Of a stretch of 64,000 nucleotides of DNA, positions 45,184-53,956 are shown piece by piece (positions within the stretch are counted from its first letter, which is position 1; each line of letters opens with the position of its first letter). Under the pieces are notes generated by a model that was not told where the DNA came from, made no database searches, and was given only the letters and a program-made list of their open reading frames with translations. The stretch comes from Mycolicibacterium iranicum (GTDB taxonomy: Bacteria > Actinomycetota > Actinomycetes > Mycobacteriales > Mycobacteriaceae): NCBI RefSeq assembly GCF_014190915.1, contig NZ_JACHVU010000004.1:434001-498000 (forward strand). Reading direction: 5' to 3'. Made by a program: the position numbers and the translations under genes.

Positions 45184-47055
45184 CTATTGTGGGGGAAGCG
45201 GTCTGAGTCCATCCGGCGGTGATTCTAAATATGTATTTGAGGTCTGTGAACGCCAGTTGTAAATTGCGGCGTCATAGAGTGAAGCGGTTCGCTCATTATC
45301 TTGTCGCCACGCTTGTGCCAGGTCTGGATCAGTGCCTACTGGCTTATCAACTGCTTTATTAACTCGTATTCGCGAAGGCACGTGCATTGCTTCACCAAGC
45401 ACTAACGCCTCTCCCGTGCGAAGCGCTGGAATTTGAGCTGCGAGACCGCCTAAATCGTCCGGAATTGCAGACGAGACGGCAGACTTATCTGATGGACTGG
45501 TGACGCGCAGTGCGATCATGGTGCCGCATTGGCTTAGCACTGCCGAGTCAATATCGGATGGTCTCTGTGTGACTACAAGCAGGCCCACGCCGTATTTGCG
45601 GCCCTCCTTGGCGATACGGGAGAAAATGGACGCGGCGGGACTTGTTCCAGTAGTGGGTAGGAAGCGATGCGCCTCGTCAACAATAATGAGAAGAGGCTGC
45701 TGTCGACTGCCAATGGGTAGATTCATGCCCCAAAAGAGCGTGTCATAAATTATCTGAATCATGGTTCCAACAATGGTTCCGATTATTTCGGATGGAATTC
45801 CTGAAACATCGATCGCGGTGACCTGTGAGTCAGAGCCTATCCACCCAGAGACCAGGGAACCCAGATCCTCCTCGGTCCTACCTGCTTCATCGGGATGCAG
45901 GGGATCGGCAGCGCTGAACATAAAACTGTATCGCGAATCTAAAAGTCGTGAGCGCAGCATGTCGAGTTGTCGGCTAATGCTACGGCGTTGACGATTATAA
46001 AACGGAGCTTGATTATAGGTTGATGCTGGCGGGTAAGTCGGCGGCATCAGCGACGCGGCGTCACCGTCAGTTTCGCGCGGCAGTCGGGTGGTGTCGTTTT
46101 GCCTGTTGGCTTCCGAAAACGTAGATCGCTCGATATCTTCCAGTTCATACCAGAGTTTCCGAATGCTGAATGGTATAGGGGAGTCTGCCGTGATTGATTC
46201 GGTGGGCAGCGGCGTCGGCAGGTGCCGAGCGGCCTCGAGCTTCATCTCTTGGACTCGACTGCGGATTGATTCAACGACCACAGGTTGCAGCGGGCCCATT
46301 GTGAGGTCTAACAGCTGTTCCAGAGGGAGGGCCCAATATGGAACGCGTAAGCGGGAAGGATCGGAGTTGGCCTCTGGTCCAGTAGTGATTCTTTGAACCC
46401 TTCCGCCGAGGGTATTGCCATATTCGCCGTGCGGATCGACAACGAGTACACGCGCGCTGGGGAAGCGGCCATCTGTGACCGATTCGAGAATCACGGCAAT
46501 CAGGTTAGATTTTCCCGCACCGGTTGAACCGACGATGCAAGCATGCCGGCTTACCAGTGTCGATAGTCGCAGTGATGCGGGAATTCCGTCTGAATCGGCG
46601 ATCCGACCGATTGTAATCGCGTCGTCGCGTGGTGTGTCGCGGGCGTAGATGAGTTGCAGGTCGTCTGGTGTAACTAGGTGGACTTCATCACCCACAGTGG
46701 GGAACTGTGCCACGCCTCGGTCAAAGGTGTCTCCGATGGACTCACCGAAAAGAGCAAGGCTCAACCACCGAAATCCCGAGAGACGGCTATCGGGGTCTTT
46801 TTCGAGGATAAATGAATCTTCATCAGATTCTGCATGTGGTAACGAATCGGCGCCGACTTGTGTACAAACGCCGTACAGCTGTGTATAACCGAGTGGGATA
46901 CGCAGAAACGCTCCAATTTGCCCAATACGATATGAGTGCCCATCCACCATGATTAGGGTTGTGGGGGTCTCTCGAATGCGGACTGTTACGGTGCCTCCGC
47001 GCACCGAAGCGACTTGGCCAATAAAAGTTGTTTGCCGACTTACCGGCCTACCCAT
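45184..47055 (-). CDS. HerA-like hexameric ATPase (SIR2-HerA defence module)
   Basis: 623-residue HerA/FtsK-superfamily ATPase: N-terminal HAS-barrel (TTFIGQVASVRGGTVTVRI), Walker A GSTGAGKSN near residue 180, a long middle insertion, Walker B QPLLIIVDEAHRFLPTTG, and the DUF87 ending with VVTQRPSDIDSAVLSQCGTMIAL. It lies immediately after a SIR2-domain gene (8-bp overlap using ATG 47055). SIR2-HerA pairs assemble into large complexes that deplete NAD and protect against phage; the pairing supports that role here. A TTG nine bases upstream is a less likely start. Confidence 0.87.
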   Translation of the reverse strand: MGRPVSRQTTFIGQVASVRGGTVTVRIRETPTTLIMVDGHSYRIGQIGAFLRIPLGYTQLYGVCTQVGADSLPHAESDEDSFILEKDPDSRLSGFRWLSLALFGESIGDTFDRGVAQFPTVGDEVHLVTPDDLQLIYARDTPRDDAITIGRIADSDGIPASLRLSTLVSRHACIVGSTGAGKSNLIAVILESVTDGRFPSARVLVVDPHGEYGNTLGGRVQRITTGPEANSDPSRLRVPYWALPLEQLLDLTMGPLQPVVVESIRSRVQEMKLEAARHLPTPLPTESITADSPIPFSIRKLWYELEDIERSTFSEANRQNDTTRLPRETDGDAASLMPPTYPPASTYNQAPFYNRQRRSISRQLDMLRSRLLDSRYSFMFSAADPLHPDEAGRTEEDLGSLVSGWIGSDSQVTAIDVSGIPSEIIGTIVGTMIQIIYDTLFWGMNLPIGSRQQPLLIIVDEAHRFLPTTGTSPAASIFSRIAKEGRKYGVGLLVVTQRPSDIDSAVLSQCGTMIALRVTSPSDKSAVSSAIPDDLGGLAAQIPALRTGEALVLGEAMHVPSRIRVNKAVDKPVGTDPDLAQAWRQDNERTASLYDAAIYNWRSQTSNTYLESPPDGLRPLPPQ

Positions 47056-48259
47056 AATTTCCAACTATCGTGTCAAGAAATTTTGCGAACCACTTGAAGT
47101 CGCCGAGGCGGAAACTGCCAGTCAAACTGGGCTTGTCGTCGCCCGGCAAGGAGGCGTCTGAGTCGAATGGAATGTCCATTAGAGGCGCGAGTCTTCGATC
47201 CACCGGCTCATGGAGTCGCCACTCTCCGGTAACTCCTCCAACGGCCGCGCGGCGGCGCCCGTATACAACCAAGTTTGAACTACCCTTCGCGCGGGATATC
47301 AGATCGTGGTCGTCGGCAGGATCAGCAAACTGGAGCGAAAAGACGTGTAGTCGATCACGGACGTCGAGTGCGTCAAAGATTACTGAATTTATGTGCTCGT
47401 CTCCGAAGCTATAGCCAAGAGTAATTAATATCCCATCTTCGCGTTCTGTTAATACACGGTGAAGACGCTCCAGCATTGCGACGTACGGCTGCTTTCGGCT
47501 CTCATCATATTTATGGGAGGAGGGCAAAATTAGTTCCCCATCCCCATCTTCGAGCCCCCGTGCTATTCGCCGAGATCCATCCTTGAGGGTGACCCACGAC
47601 CAGTTTACTGAGCCGTGAATCTTCCATAAGCGGACCCACTGGCGACCGGGGGCGAGCTCCTCATGCCGCAAACTCTGCGGGTGGAAGAAAGGCTGACGAC
47701 TTCCGACGAAACCGTCAAAAGTCGCTACGCGTTCATCCTCAAGGCCGCGCTCAATCAGAGTGTCGTAATTGGTGGTGAAGATTTCGACCGGAGTAGGACG
47801 GTCAGTGCGCCTTATCCAACGAGCCAGCGCATGGTGGGGTAGTGACTGGGGGATCCGACTATCTTCGGGCCTAGCTACTCGAGCAACCGTCCTGCGGATC
47901 GCGGCCTCGAACTCTCCCAGTCCTGGAACATCGAGGCCAGCTAGCGTGTCGTGGGGTCCGGCAGCAGCCATTTTGAGGCGTACAGCGGTGAGTATTAATT
48001 CGATATTCGAATACGTATGCTTCGCTTCCACGTCTGCGGCGATACTCTCCCAGGCCGCACCGTACTTTGCCCCAAGAGCGCGCACAGCCTCCTCGCACAA
48101 CTGGCCTAGTGGAGCGATCGCAGGTATGAGCGGCTTGCCGGATGGATCGCTGACCGCACAAGACGCGCCTGCGCCGAAAAGTAGCGCAATTGGCTTGTCA
48201 TGGGATGCCAGCAGCGCGCGGAGTTTCTCGACCTCGCGACGCGGGTCATGCGTTGCCAT
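47048..48259 (-). CDS. SIR2-family NAD-hydrolase of a SIR2-HerA defence module
   Basis: 403-residue SIR2-domain protein: NAD-binding LLFGAGASCAVSD (GAGAS at residues 29-33), EIFTTNYDTLIERGL near 160 and the catalytic-His motif LWKIHGSVNW near 213, with a C-terminal LGYSFGDEHINSVIF block as in defence SIR2 effectors. No zinc-binding cysteines of sirtuin deacetylases are seen, which favours NAD hydrolysis over deacetylation. GGAAGG lies 4-5 nt before ATG 48259. It is followed by a HerA-like ATPase and preceded by an unrecognised gene on the same strand. Confidence 0.87.
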   Translation of the reverse strand: MATHDPRREVEKLRALLASHDKPIALLFGAGASCAVSDPSGKPLIPAIAPLGQLCEEAVRALGAKYGAAWESIAADVEAKHTYSNIELILTAVRLKMAAAGPHDTLAGLDVPGLGEFEAAIRRTVARVARPEDSRIPQSLPHHALARWIRRTDRPTPVEIFTTNYDTLIERGLEDERVATFDGFVGSRQPFFHPQSLRHEELAPGRQWVRLWKIHGSVNWSWVTLKDGSRRIARGLEDGDGELILPSSHKYDESRKQPYVAMLERLHRVLTEREDGILITLGYSFGDEHINSVIFDALDVRDRLHVFSLQFADPADDHDLISRAKGSSNLVVYGRRRAAVGGVTGEWRLHEPVDRRLAPLMDIPFDSDASLPGDDKPSLTGSFRLGDFKWFAKFLDTIVGNYG

Positions 48260-48319
48260 GGTGCCTTCCGTTTCGGGTTGAATGCCTGACGGAATGCACC
48301 CCCAGAACTGCTATCCGTC

Positions 48320-48709
48320 CTACATGATCAATGTCCTCACAGTCCGCATATCTTCAGCGTGGCGAAATTTGATTAGCTTCAAGCCTGGATGCGCTAGCCG
48401 AGAAAGCCAGCCTGGATGTGCCTCGGATGGAGCGCGAGCCGCGACAGCGTCCAGGGTGATGCGGTGTTTCGGTCGAGATCCTCGTGACCTACCGTCTCGC
48501 GACAGTGAACGCTGCTCGGCGATCTTGAACGAAGCGTATACCGAGGCTTCGGCAACGTCGTGGTGCGCGTCTAGCGGCAAGATCCCCAACGGTTGGAGTC
48601 CTCGCCATCCTCGCAAGAGCGCTGCAGGGTAATTGTCTTCGCAGAGGTGTCTCCGAATTTCGTCCGTCGATAGGTCGCCGATCCATACTGGCGCAGGGGT
48701 CGTATTCAT
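48320..48709 (-). CDS. Unrecognised protein upstream of SIR2-HerA
   Basis: 129-residue predicted protein from ATG 48709 (NTTPAPVWIGDLSTDEIRRH after the start); an in-frame ATG at 48742 would add 11 residues. The middle reads as a helical, mixed-charge globular segment (NYPAALLRGWRGLQPLGILPLDAHHDVAEASVYASF) and the C-terminus is basic. No family recognised and neither start has a strong ribosome-binding site. It lies 60 bp upstream of the SIR2 gene on the same strand, so it may be a third component (sensor or regulator) of the defence unit. Confidence 0.5.
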   Translation of the reverse strand: MNTTPAPVWIGDLSTDEIRRHLCEDNYPAALLRGWRGLQPLGILPLDAHHDVAEASVYASFKIAEQRSLSRDGRSRGSRPKHRITLDAVAARAPSEAHPGWLSRLAHPGLKLIKFRHAEDMRTVRTLIM

Positions 48710-48771
48710 TCGGGGTGAATACGCCCTCACGCTGGTCGGCATGTAGCGCCGGGTATTGCTCTGTTCGCTTC

Positions 48772-51700
48772 TCACCTCTCCTGGACCAGCACGTGAGGTG
48801 CGTCCTTCATGCCTCCTGCGTTGGTCTGACCACGTCGCGGGTTTGTTGCTTTGGTCGGCCACCAGCTGGCTTCGCGTAGGAGTGTGGCGATGGCGGGCAC
48901 GGTGAGGGTGCGCACGAGGAAGGTGTCGAGCAGCAGCCCGAAGCCGATGATGAGGCCGGCTTGGATCATGATGGCGACTGAGCCGACCATGAGGCCGAAC
49001 ATGCTGGCGGCGAATATCAGGCCAGCGGAGGTGATGACGGCTCCGGTGTTTGCCACGGTGCGCAGGACGCCGACGCGGATGTTGGTTCCGGATTCTTCGC
49101 GGAGCCGTGAGACGAGCAGCATGTTGTAGTCGGCGCCGACGGCGACGAGGATGATGAACGCCAGCAGCGGTACGGGCCAGGCGATTTCGTGGCCCAGTCC
49201 CCATTGGAAGACCACAACGCCGATGCCGAGCGAGGCGAGGTAGTTCAGCACGACGGTGCCTAGTAGGTAGAGCGGTGCTAGGAGCGCTCGCAGCAGTAGG
49301 ACCAGGATGACGCCGACGATGATTATGGTGGCGATGGCCAGTTGTGCGAAGTCGGCCCATAGGAGTCGTTGGATATCGGAGTTTACGGCGGGGAAGCCGG
49401 CGACGGATACGGTGGCGTCGGCGAGTGACGTGTTGGGTCGTGCGGTGTTGGCGGTGTCGGTGATGCGGCTGGCGAGGTCCATGGCTTCAACGCTGTATGG
49501 GTCGTGGCTGCTTTCGATCATGAACCGCGCTGTTTTGCCGTCCGGTGAGAGGAATTGTTCGGCGACGTCGGTGAATTGCCGGTTCTCGAATGCGTTGGCG
49601 GGCAGGTAGAAACCGCTCGAGGAGTCGGAGTCGGCCGCTGCGCGTGAAGAGTTTTGTAGTTGGGTGGCGATCTGGCTCATGCCGGACAGCATTTCGATGT
49701 TGCTGTCGGCGAGGGTGCGGACGCCGGTGGCGAGTGCTTGGGCGCCGGAGGCGAGCTGTCCGATTCCGTCCTGTAGTCGGCGGAGGTTGGTGGCCAGGTC
49801 GGCGGGGTCACCGAGGGCTCCGAATGCCTTGTCCAGCGAGGCGACTGCGTTTTGGACGTTGGCGAGGGTGCCACCGACCGTGGCGTTGGTGGCGGGATCG
49901 TAGCGGTCCCCGAGGTCGGCGATCTGGTTGAAGAATCCGCTGTCGCGCAGAGTGACCAGGATCTGCACCTGGTCGCGGATTTGGGCGCATTGCGGGGTGG
50001 TGGCACACCACGGTGAGGTGTTGAGGGCGCCGACGAGTGGGTCGAGTTGGGTGATCGCGTTTTGGGCTTGGTTGGCCAGCGGTCGTAGTCCTGGGCCGGA
50101 TTGGATGGCTTGGTCGACGGCGGGCGCGGTGGCGGATAGCTGGTGCAGCAGTGGCCGGAATTGGTTGACCTGAGTTCCTGCGGATTGGGCTTGGGTGAGG
50201 ATTCCGGCCAGTGGTGTGAGGGCGGTGCGCACGGTGCTGTCGAGTTGGGCGAGGCCGTCGGCGAGCTGGTCGGCGCCGCCGGTGAGTTTGGCGAGGTCGT
50301 CTTTGCGTGAGTTGCCCTCGGCGACCGCGCCGGCCATTTTGTCGCCGATCTGGCCGTTCTGCCAGGCCAGTTCTGCTTGGTCGAGGCGCTCTCCGGTGGG
50401 GCGGGTGACTCCGGAAACTTTGGTGACGCCGGGGATCTGGGAGACGCGGGAGGCCATTTCGTCGAGGTCGGCCAGTCCTTTCCCGGTCCGCATGTCGGTC
50501 GGGTTTTCCACGACGAGGAATTCGCTGATGACGACGTCTTTGCGGAAGTGGCGGTCCAGCAGGTGGTAGCCCTGGTTGCTGGCTGTGGTGGCTGGTTGTC
50601 CCTTGCGGTCGTCGTAGCTGATTTTGATGGTTGCGGCGGCTGCTGATAGGGCGAGCAGGATGACCAGGCTGACGATGAGTAGTGGCACGGGACGGCGGAC
50701 CACGGCGACGGCGACGCTGTTCCAGTAGCGGCGGGTGCGGTCGGGTTTGGGTTCACCGATGCCGCGTTCGGCGGCTAGCGACAGCACGGGTGGCAGCAGG
50801 GTGACGGTGGCCAGAAATCCGAACAGCACGGCGATGGCGCACGCGGGGCCCAGGGCGGCGAAGACGCTGAGCCGCGCGAAGACCATGGCCAGGAACGCGA
50901 GTGCGACGGTGGCGGCGGAGGCGAGGATGACACGCCCGATGCTGGCGGTGGCGTGGATGATGGCCTGATCGGCGGGTAGTTGGGCGCGGCGCTGCTCGTG
51001 GTATCGGCTGATCAGGAACACGGTGTAGTCGGTTCCGGCGCCGAGCAGGATCGCCGTCATGAAGGCGACGGTGAACTGGGAGACCGGCATGCCCATCTCG
51101 CCGAGGGCGGACAGCACGCCGCGCCCGACCGCCAGGCTCAACCCGATTACCAGCAGCGGTAACAGCGCGGTGAACACCGACCGGTAGACGATCAGCAGGA
51201 TCAGGGCGATCACGCCCGCGGTAGCGATTGAGATCAGCAGCAGGTCGTGCTCGGCCGAGGCGATCATGTCGCTGAAGGTCGCCGGTGGTCCCGTCACCTG
51301 CACGGTCGTGGTCGAGCCGGTGAACACCTCCGCCGCGATGTCGCGCACCGCGTTGACGGATTCTGCGGCAGTGGGGTCTCCGAGGGTGCCGGCGACGCCG
51401 ACGGGCAGGTACCAGGCTTTGCGGTCGACGCTGACCGCCTGGGCTTCGGTAATCGGATCGGCCAGTAGGTCCTGCACCAGCAGGACGTGGTCGCCTTCGG
51501 TCTGCAACCGGCTCACGAGTTCGCCGTAGCGCTGCCGTGCAGTCGGAGTCAACCCATTGGGGTCTTCCATGGCGACAAACACCATGGTTTTCGAGCCTTC
51601 TTCGCCGAACGCGGCGCTCATGCGGTCAACCGTCTGCAAGGACGGCGCATCGCGAGGAATGAGGTCCACCGACTGTTGGCGCACCACGGTTTCCAGCTGG

Positions 51701-51894
51701 GGAAACAGCAGCGCGAGAACCACCGCGGCGCCGAGCCATACCCCGATGACCAGCGCTTTGTGCCGGAGGGTGAATCGGGCTAGCGCTGCCAACCGTTCGC
51801 TGTACTCGCGGGTGTCGGCCGGGTCGGGTGATCCGTTGGCGCCCCGACCAGAACGCGTGGCCTGGCTTGGGGAATCTGCAGTGCCGTCGGTCAC
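48772..51894 (-). CDS. MmpL-family RND transporter
   Basis: 1040-residue MMPL/RND protein, the class that exports lipids or siderophores across the mycobacterial membrane. It has an N-terminal helix (LVIGVWLGAAVVLALLFP), a first porter domain, then a six-helix bundle with GAGTDYTVFLISRYHEQ. A large extracytoplasmic loop (about residues 440-780, Gln/Ala-rich and helical) follows, and a second bundle with VGADYNMLLVSRLREE. Both proton-relay Asp-Tyr pairs are present. No mmpS partner is adjacent. GTG 51894 has GGAGG 4 nt upstream, and a 37-bp palindrome sits just beyond, so it is tightly repressed by a TetR protein, most likely one of those in this region. Confidence 0.92.
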   Translation of the reverse strand: MTDGTADSPSQATRSGRGANGSPDPADTREYSERLAALARFTLRHKALVIGVWLGAAVVLALLFPQLETVVRQQSVDLIPRDAPSLQTVDRMSAAFGEEGSKTMVFVAMEDPNGLTPTARQRYGELVSRLQTEGDHVLLVQDLLADPITEAQAVSVDRKAWYLPVGVAGTLGDPTAAESVNAVRDIAAEVFTGSTTTVQVTGPPATFSDMIASAEHDLLLISIATAGVIALILLIVYRSVFTALLPLLVIGLSLAVGRGVLSALGEMGMPVSQFTVAFMTAILLGAGTDYTVFLISRYHEQRRAQLPADQAIIHATASIGRVILASAATVALAFLAMVFARLSVFAALGPACAIAVLFGFLATVTLLPPVLSLAAERGIGEPKPDRTRRYWNSVAVAVVRRPVPLLIVSLVILLALSAAAATIKISYDDRKGQPATTASNQGYHLLDRHFRKDVVISEFLVVENPTDMRTGKGLADLDEMASRVSQIPGVTKVSGVTRPTGERLDQAELAWQNGQIGDKMAGAVAEGNSRKDDLAKLTGGADQLADGLAQLDSTVRTALTPLAGILTQAQSAGTQVNQFRPLLHQLSATAPAVDQAIQSGPGLRPLANQAQNAITQLDPLVGALNTSPWCATTPQCAQIRDQVQILVTLRDSGFFNQIADLGDRYDPATNATVGGTLANVQNAVASLDKAFGALGDPADLATNLRRLQDGIGQLASGAQALATGVRTLADSNIEMLSGMSQIATQLQNSSRAAADSDSSSGFYLPANAFENRQFTDVAEQFLSPDGKTARFMIESSHDPYSVEAMDLASRITDTANTARPNTSLADATVSVAGFPAVNSDIQRLLWADFAQLAIATIIIVGVILVLLLRALLAPLYLLGTVVLNYLASLGIGVVVFQWGLGHEIAWPVPLLAFIILVAVGADYNMLLVSRLREESGTNIRVGVLRTVANTGAVITSAGLIFAASMFGLMVGSVAIMIQAGLIIGFGLLLDTFLVRTLTVPAIATLLREASWWPTKATNPRRGQTNAGGMKDAPHVLVQER

Positions 51895-51906
51895 TAGACC
51901 TCCACT

Positions 51907-51943
51907 GGTAGCGTAGCGATACTGTCGGTATCGCTACGCTACC
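51907..51943. promoter_or_regulatory. 37-bp palindromic operator upstream of mmpL
   Basis: Perfect 16-bp arms GGTAGCGTAGCGATAC and GTATCGCTACGCTACC around TGTCG, 12 bp upstream of the mmpL start. The core CGATAC-N5-GTATCG recurs exactly upstream of the DUF6188 gene (59038-59054). Size and symmetry suit one or two TetR dimers. Confidence 0.8.
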
Positions 51944-52213
51944 GCATGTAGTGCAAGTGGTGACGGCGTCGTAGGACGCCAGGCCGCGCAATGCGCGACT
52001 GGGGAAGGACAGGCGGCCGCTATCGAGTCCAGCGCCGGCCGCCGGTCACAGCCGGCAGGGAATGGTCGAACACTCAGTTGGCTTCTGAAGCCAGGCCGAC
52101 GTTGTTCAGTCGACGGCATTGGCCTTGGATGTTGTTCAGGTCTTGCTGTTGCTGGTCTCGGACGTTGACATCGAGCGCACGGACGGCCACATCGCGTAGC
52201 GGGGCCGCTAGCT
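51944..52213. other. Spacer between tetR and mmpL; one possible short frame
   Basis: Together with the operator this is a 319-bp gene-free stretch. A minus-strand frame 52074-52190 (38 codons, VRALDVNVRDQQQQQDL...) runs out of the 3' end of the tetR gene and has coding-like composition, but it has no ribosome-binding site or known relative; it may be a relic. Nothing else was seen. Confidence 0.35.
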
Positions 52214-52849
52214 CTAGGTTTGCGCTTCGGTTGTGGCCGACTGGCCCGTGTTCTGCAGCAGCACGTAATTGCCTAGGCTGCCCAGGAAACCTGCGCAGTG
52301 CTGAACGAGTTCATCTGTGGTGAATTCCAGTTCTCCGTCGAGTCGGCGGCGCAAGACTTCGAATAGCCCTCCCACGCCCAAGGTCGAAGCCAAATGGGCA
52401 ACCCCCACGGCAGAGTCGGCGATGTCGAGGTGAAGTCTGGCTTCGCGCAAGACAAGGTCGGTGAAACCTGCCATTAGTTCGCTGCGTAGCTCTCGGAGCA
52501 GCGGCTCGGTTGCAGATTCCACGAACAGGATCCGACCCAGCCGCGGGTCGTTGTCGATCATGCCGACCAGCCTGCGGATTGGCGCGTACGCCAATACCTC
52601 CGGTGGCTCGCCGGCATCGGGGATCGCGTCGACTATCACCTCCTGGAAGGTGGCATAGAGCTGCTGGTAGACAGCCCGCAGGAGTGCGTCTCGGTCGGAG
52701 AAGTGCTGGTAGAAGTACCGTGACGTGACACCCGATTCAGCGCAGACGGCAGTCACAGTGGCGGCGGCAACGCCGCGCGTGCCGATCAACTCCGTTGCGG
52801 CCTCGATGAGACGGGTGCGCCGGTTCCGGTGACGCTCCTCGGCGGACAT
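52214..52849 (-). CDS. TetR-family regulator upstream of mmpL
   Basis: 211-residue TetR protein from ATG 52849: an N-terminal helix-turn-helix (VAAATVTAVCAESGVTSRYFYQHF) and a helical ligand domain. It lies upstream of mmpL on the same strand, separated by 319 bp that includes the mmpL palindrome, and is divergent from the metal-dependent hydrolase-like gene with a small inverted repeat in the gap. Candidate regulator of both. Ligand unknown. Confidence 0.87.
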   Translation of the reverse strand: MSAEERHRNRRTRLIEAATELIGTRGVAAATVTAVCAESGVTSRYFYQHFSDRDALLRAVYQQLYATFQEVIVDAIPDAGEPPEVLAYAPIRRLVGMIDNDPRLGRILFVESATEPLLRELRSELMAGFTDLVLREARLHLDIADSAVGVAHLASTLGVGGLFEVLRRRLDGELEFTTDELVQHCAGFLGSLGNYVLLQNTGQSATTEAQT

Positions 52850-52897
52850 TCCGCTATACACCCGCGCCGAAACCACGTGGATAGCTTGCCATCTAAT

Positions 52898-52919
52898 TCT
52901 GACAAGGCTTAGAGTCAGA
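52898..52919. promoter_or_regulatory. Inverted repeat between divergent tetR and the PF10118-type gene
   Basis: TCTGAC-N10-GTCAGA in the 104-bp divergent intergenic region, midway between both starts; suitable as an operator for the adjacent TetR protein. Confidence 0.45.
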
Positions 52920-52953
52920 TTGACAGCGCGTCCTTGGCGAATGGGAGAACAAC

Positions 52954-53823
52954 ATGAGCGACGATTCGTCCACACGGCCCACCGCACGGGTCGTCCCGAA
53001 GCCCCGCCGTGTTCGATTCGATATGCCTGCTGGGACCAGTCGGCAGCACTTCGTTGATGGCGACTTGGTGATGAGCCACTTTGTGTCCACCTTGTCGGCC
53101 ACGTTCCCCGAAGGCGAAGACTTCTTTATCCGGTCAGTCCGCGAGTACCGGGACCACATCAGCGACGCTGACCTCAAGGAGGCGGTCAAGGGGTTTATCG
53201 CACAAGAGGCCACCCACCGACACCAGCATCGGCTGCTCAACGATCGGCTTCAAGCAATGGGCTATCCCACCGAGGGGATCGATCGGCATGTCAAGAAGCT
53301 GGTTGGCCGACTTGAGAAGCGTTTTTCTCCCAAGATGCGCCTGGCTGTGACGGCCGCCCTCGAGCACTACACGGCGACATTCGCCGAGATCATTCTCACC
53401 AGCGACGAAGCTCAAGAACTGATCGGCGACACCGAAGTGCGGCCTATTCTGCTCTGGCACGCACTGGAAGAATGCGAGCATAAGGCCGTTGCTTTCGATG
53501 TCTACGAGACGGTCGGTGGAAGCGAACGCACCAGGGTCTGGGGGATGCGGATCGCCAGCCTCCTCTTGTTCAGCGAGTTGGTCATCCAGACCACCCGCTC
53601 TCTGGCTGGTGACCGTTCCGCCTACAACCCGGTGCGCTTGCTGCGCAGCCTTCGAGCCTTCCGTCATAACCCGCTATTCAGCCCAGCAGCAATTGCGCGC
53701 TTTCGCTCCTACACCCGCGCCGGATTTCATCCCGACGACTGGGACAGCGCAGAAATCCTCGAACGCTGGACCAAGGAACTCTTCGACGCCGATGGTGGCC
53801 AGCAAGTGCGTAGTGGCGTCTAG
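52954..53823 (+). CDS. Metal-dependent hydrolase-like protein (PF10118 type)
   Basis: 289-residue helical protein with carboxylate/His metal motifs spaced as in the COG3687/PF10118 'predicted metal-dependent hydrolase' family: GFIAQEATHRHQHRLLN, LEHYTATFAE and LLWHALEECEHKAVAFDVY. The layout recalls ferritin-like di-iron proteins more than classic hydrolases. Function unproven; members are frequent in mycobacterial lipid-metabolism loci. GGGAG precedes the ATG at 7-8 nt. It converges on the alpha/beta hydrolase gene. Confidence 0.83.
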   Translation: MSDDSSTRPTARVVPKPRRVRFDMPAGTSRQHFVDGDLVMSHFVSTLSATFPEGEDFFIRSVREYRDHISDADLKEAVKGFIAQEATHRHQHRLLNDRLQAMGYPTEGIDRHVKKLVGRLEKRFSPKMRLAVTAALEHYTATFAEIILTSDEAQELIGDTEVRPILLWHALEECEHKAVAFDVYETVGGSERTRVWGMRIASLLLFSELVIQTTRSLAGDRSAYNPVRLLRSLRAFRHNPLFSPAAIARFRSYTRAGFHPDDWDSAEILERWTKELFDADGGQQVRSGV

Positions 53824-53956
53824 CTCGACCAGAGCCCGGCACAGTTCAAAGTCGGCCTTAACCGAAGAACACTTCATGGGCTCCGCTTCGCGCGCTGTGA
53901 AGTCAAGATCGGTTCTGACTACTGGCCGATCGATGGTGCTCGACCAACGTCGCGAC

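Noticed and set aside
47048..48259. Protein deacetylase (sirtuin) function for the SIR2 gene
   Set aside because: No zinc-binding cysteine tetrad, and the context with HerA fits the NAD-hydrolysing defence class.
53907..53931. GATCGG-N13-CCGATC inverted repeat between convergent genes
   Set aside because: Short arms and long loop; expected by chance in this composition and no clear terminator features.
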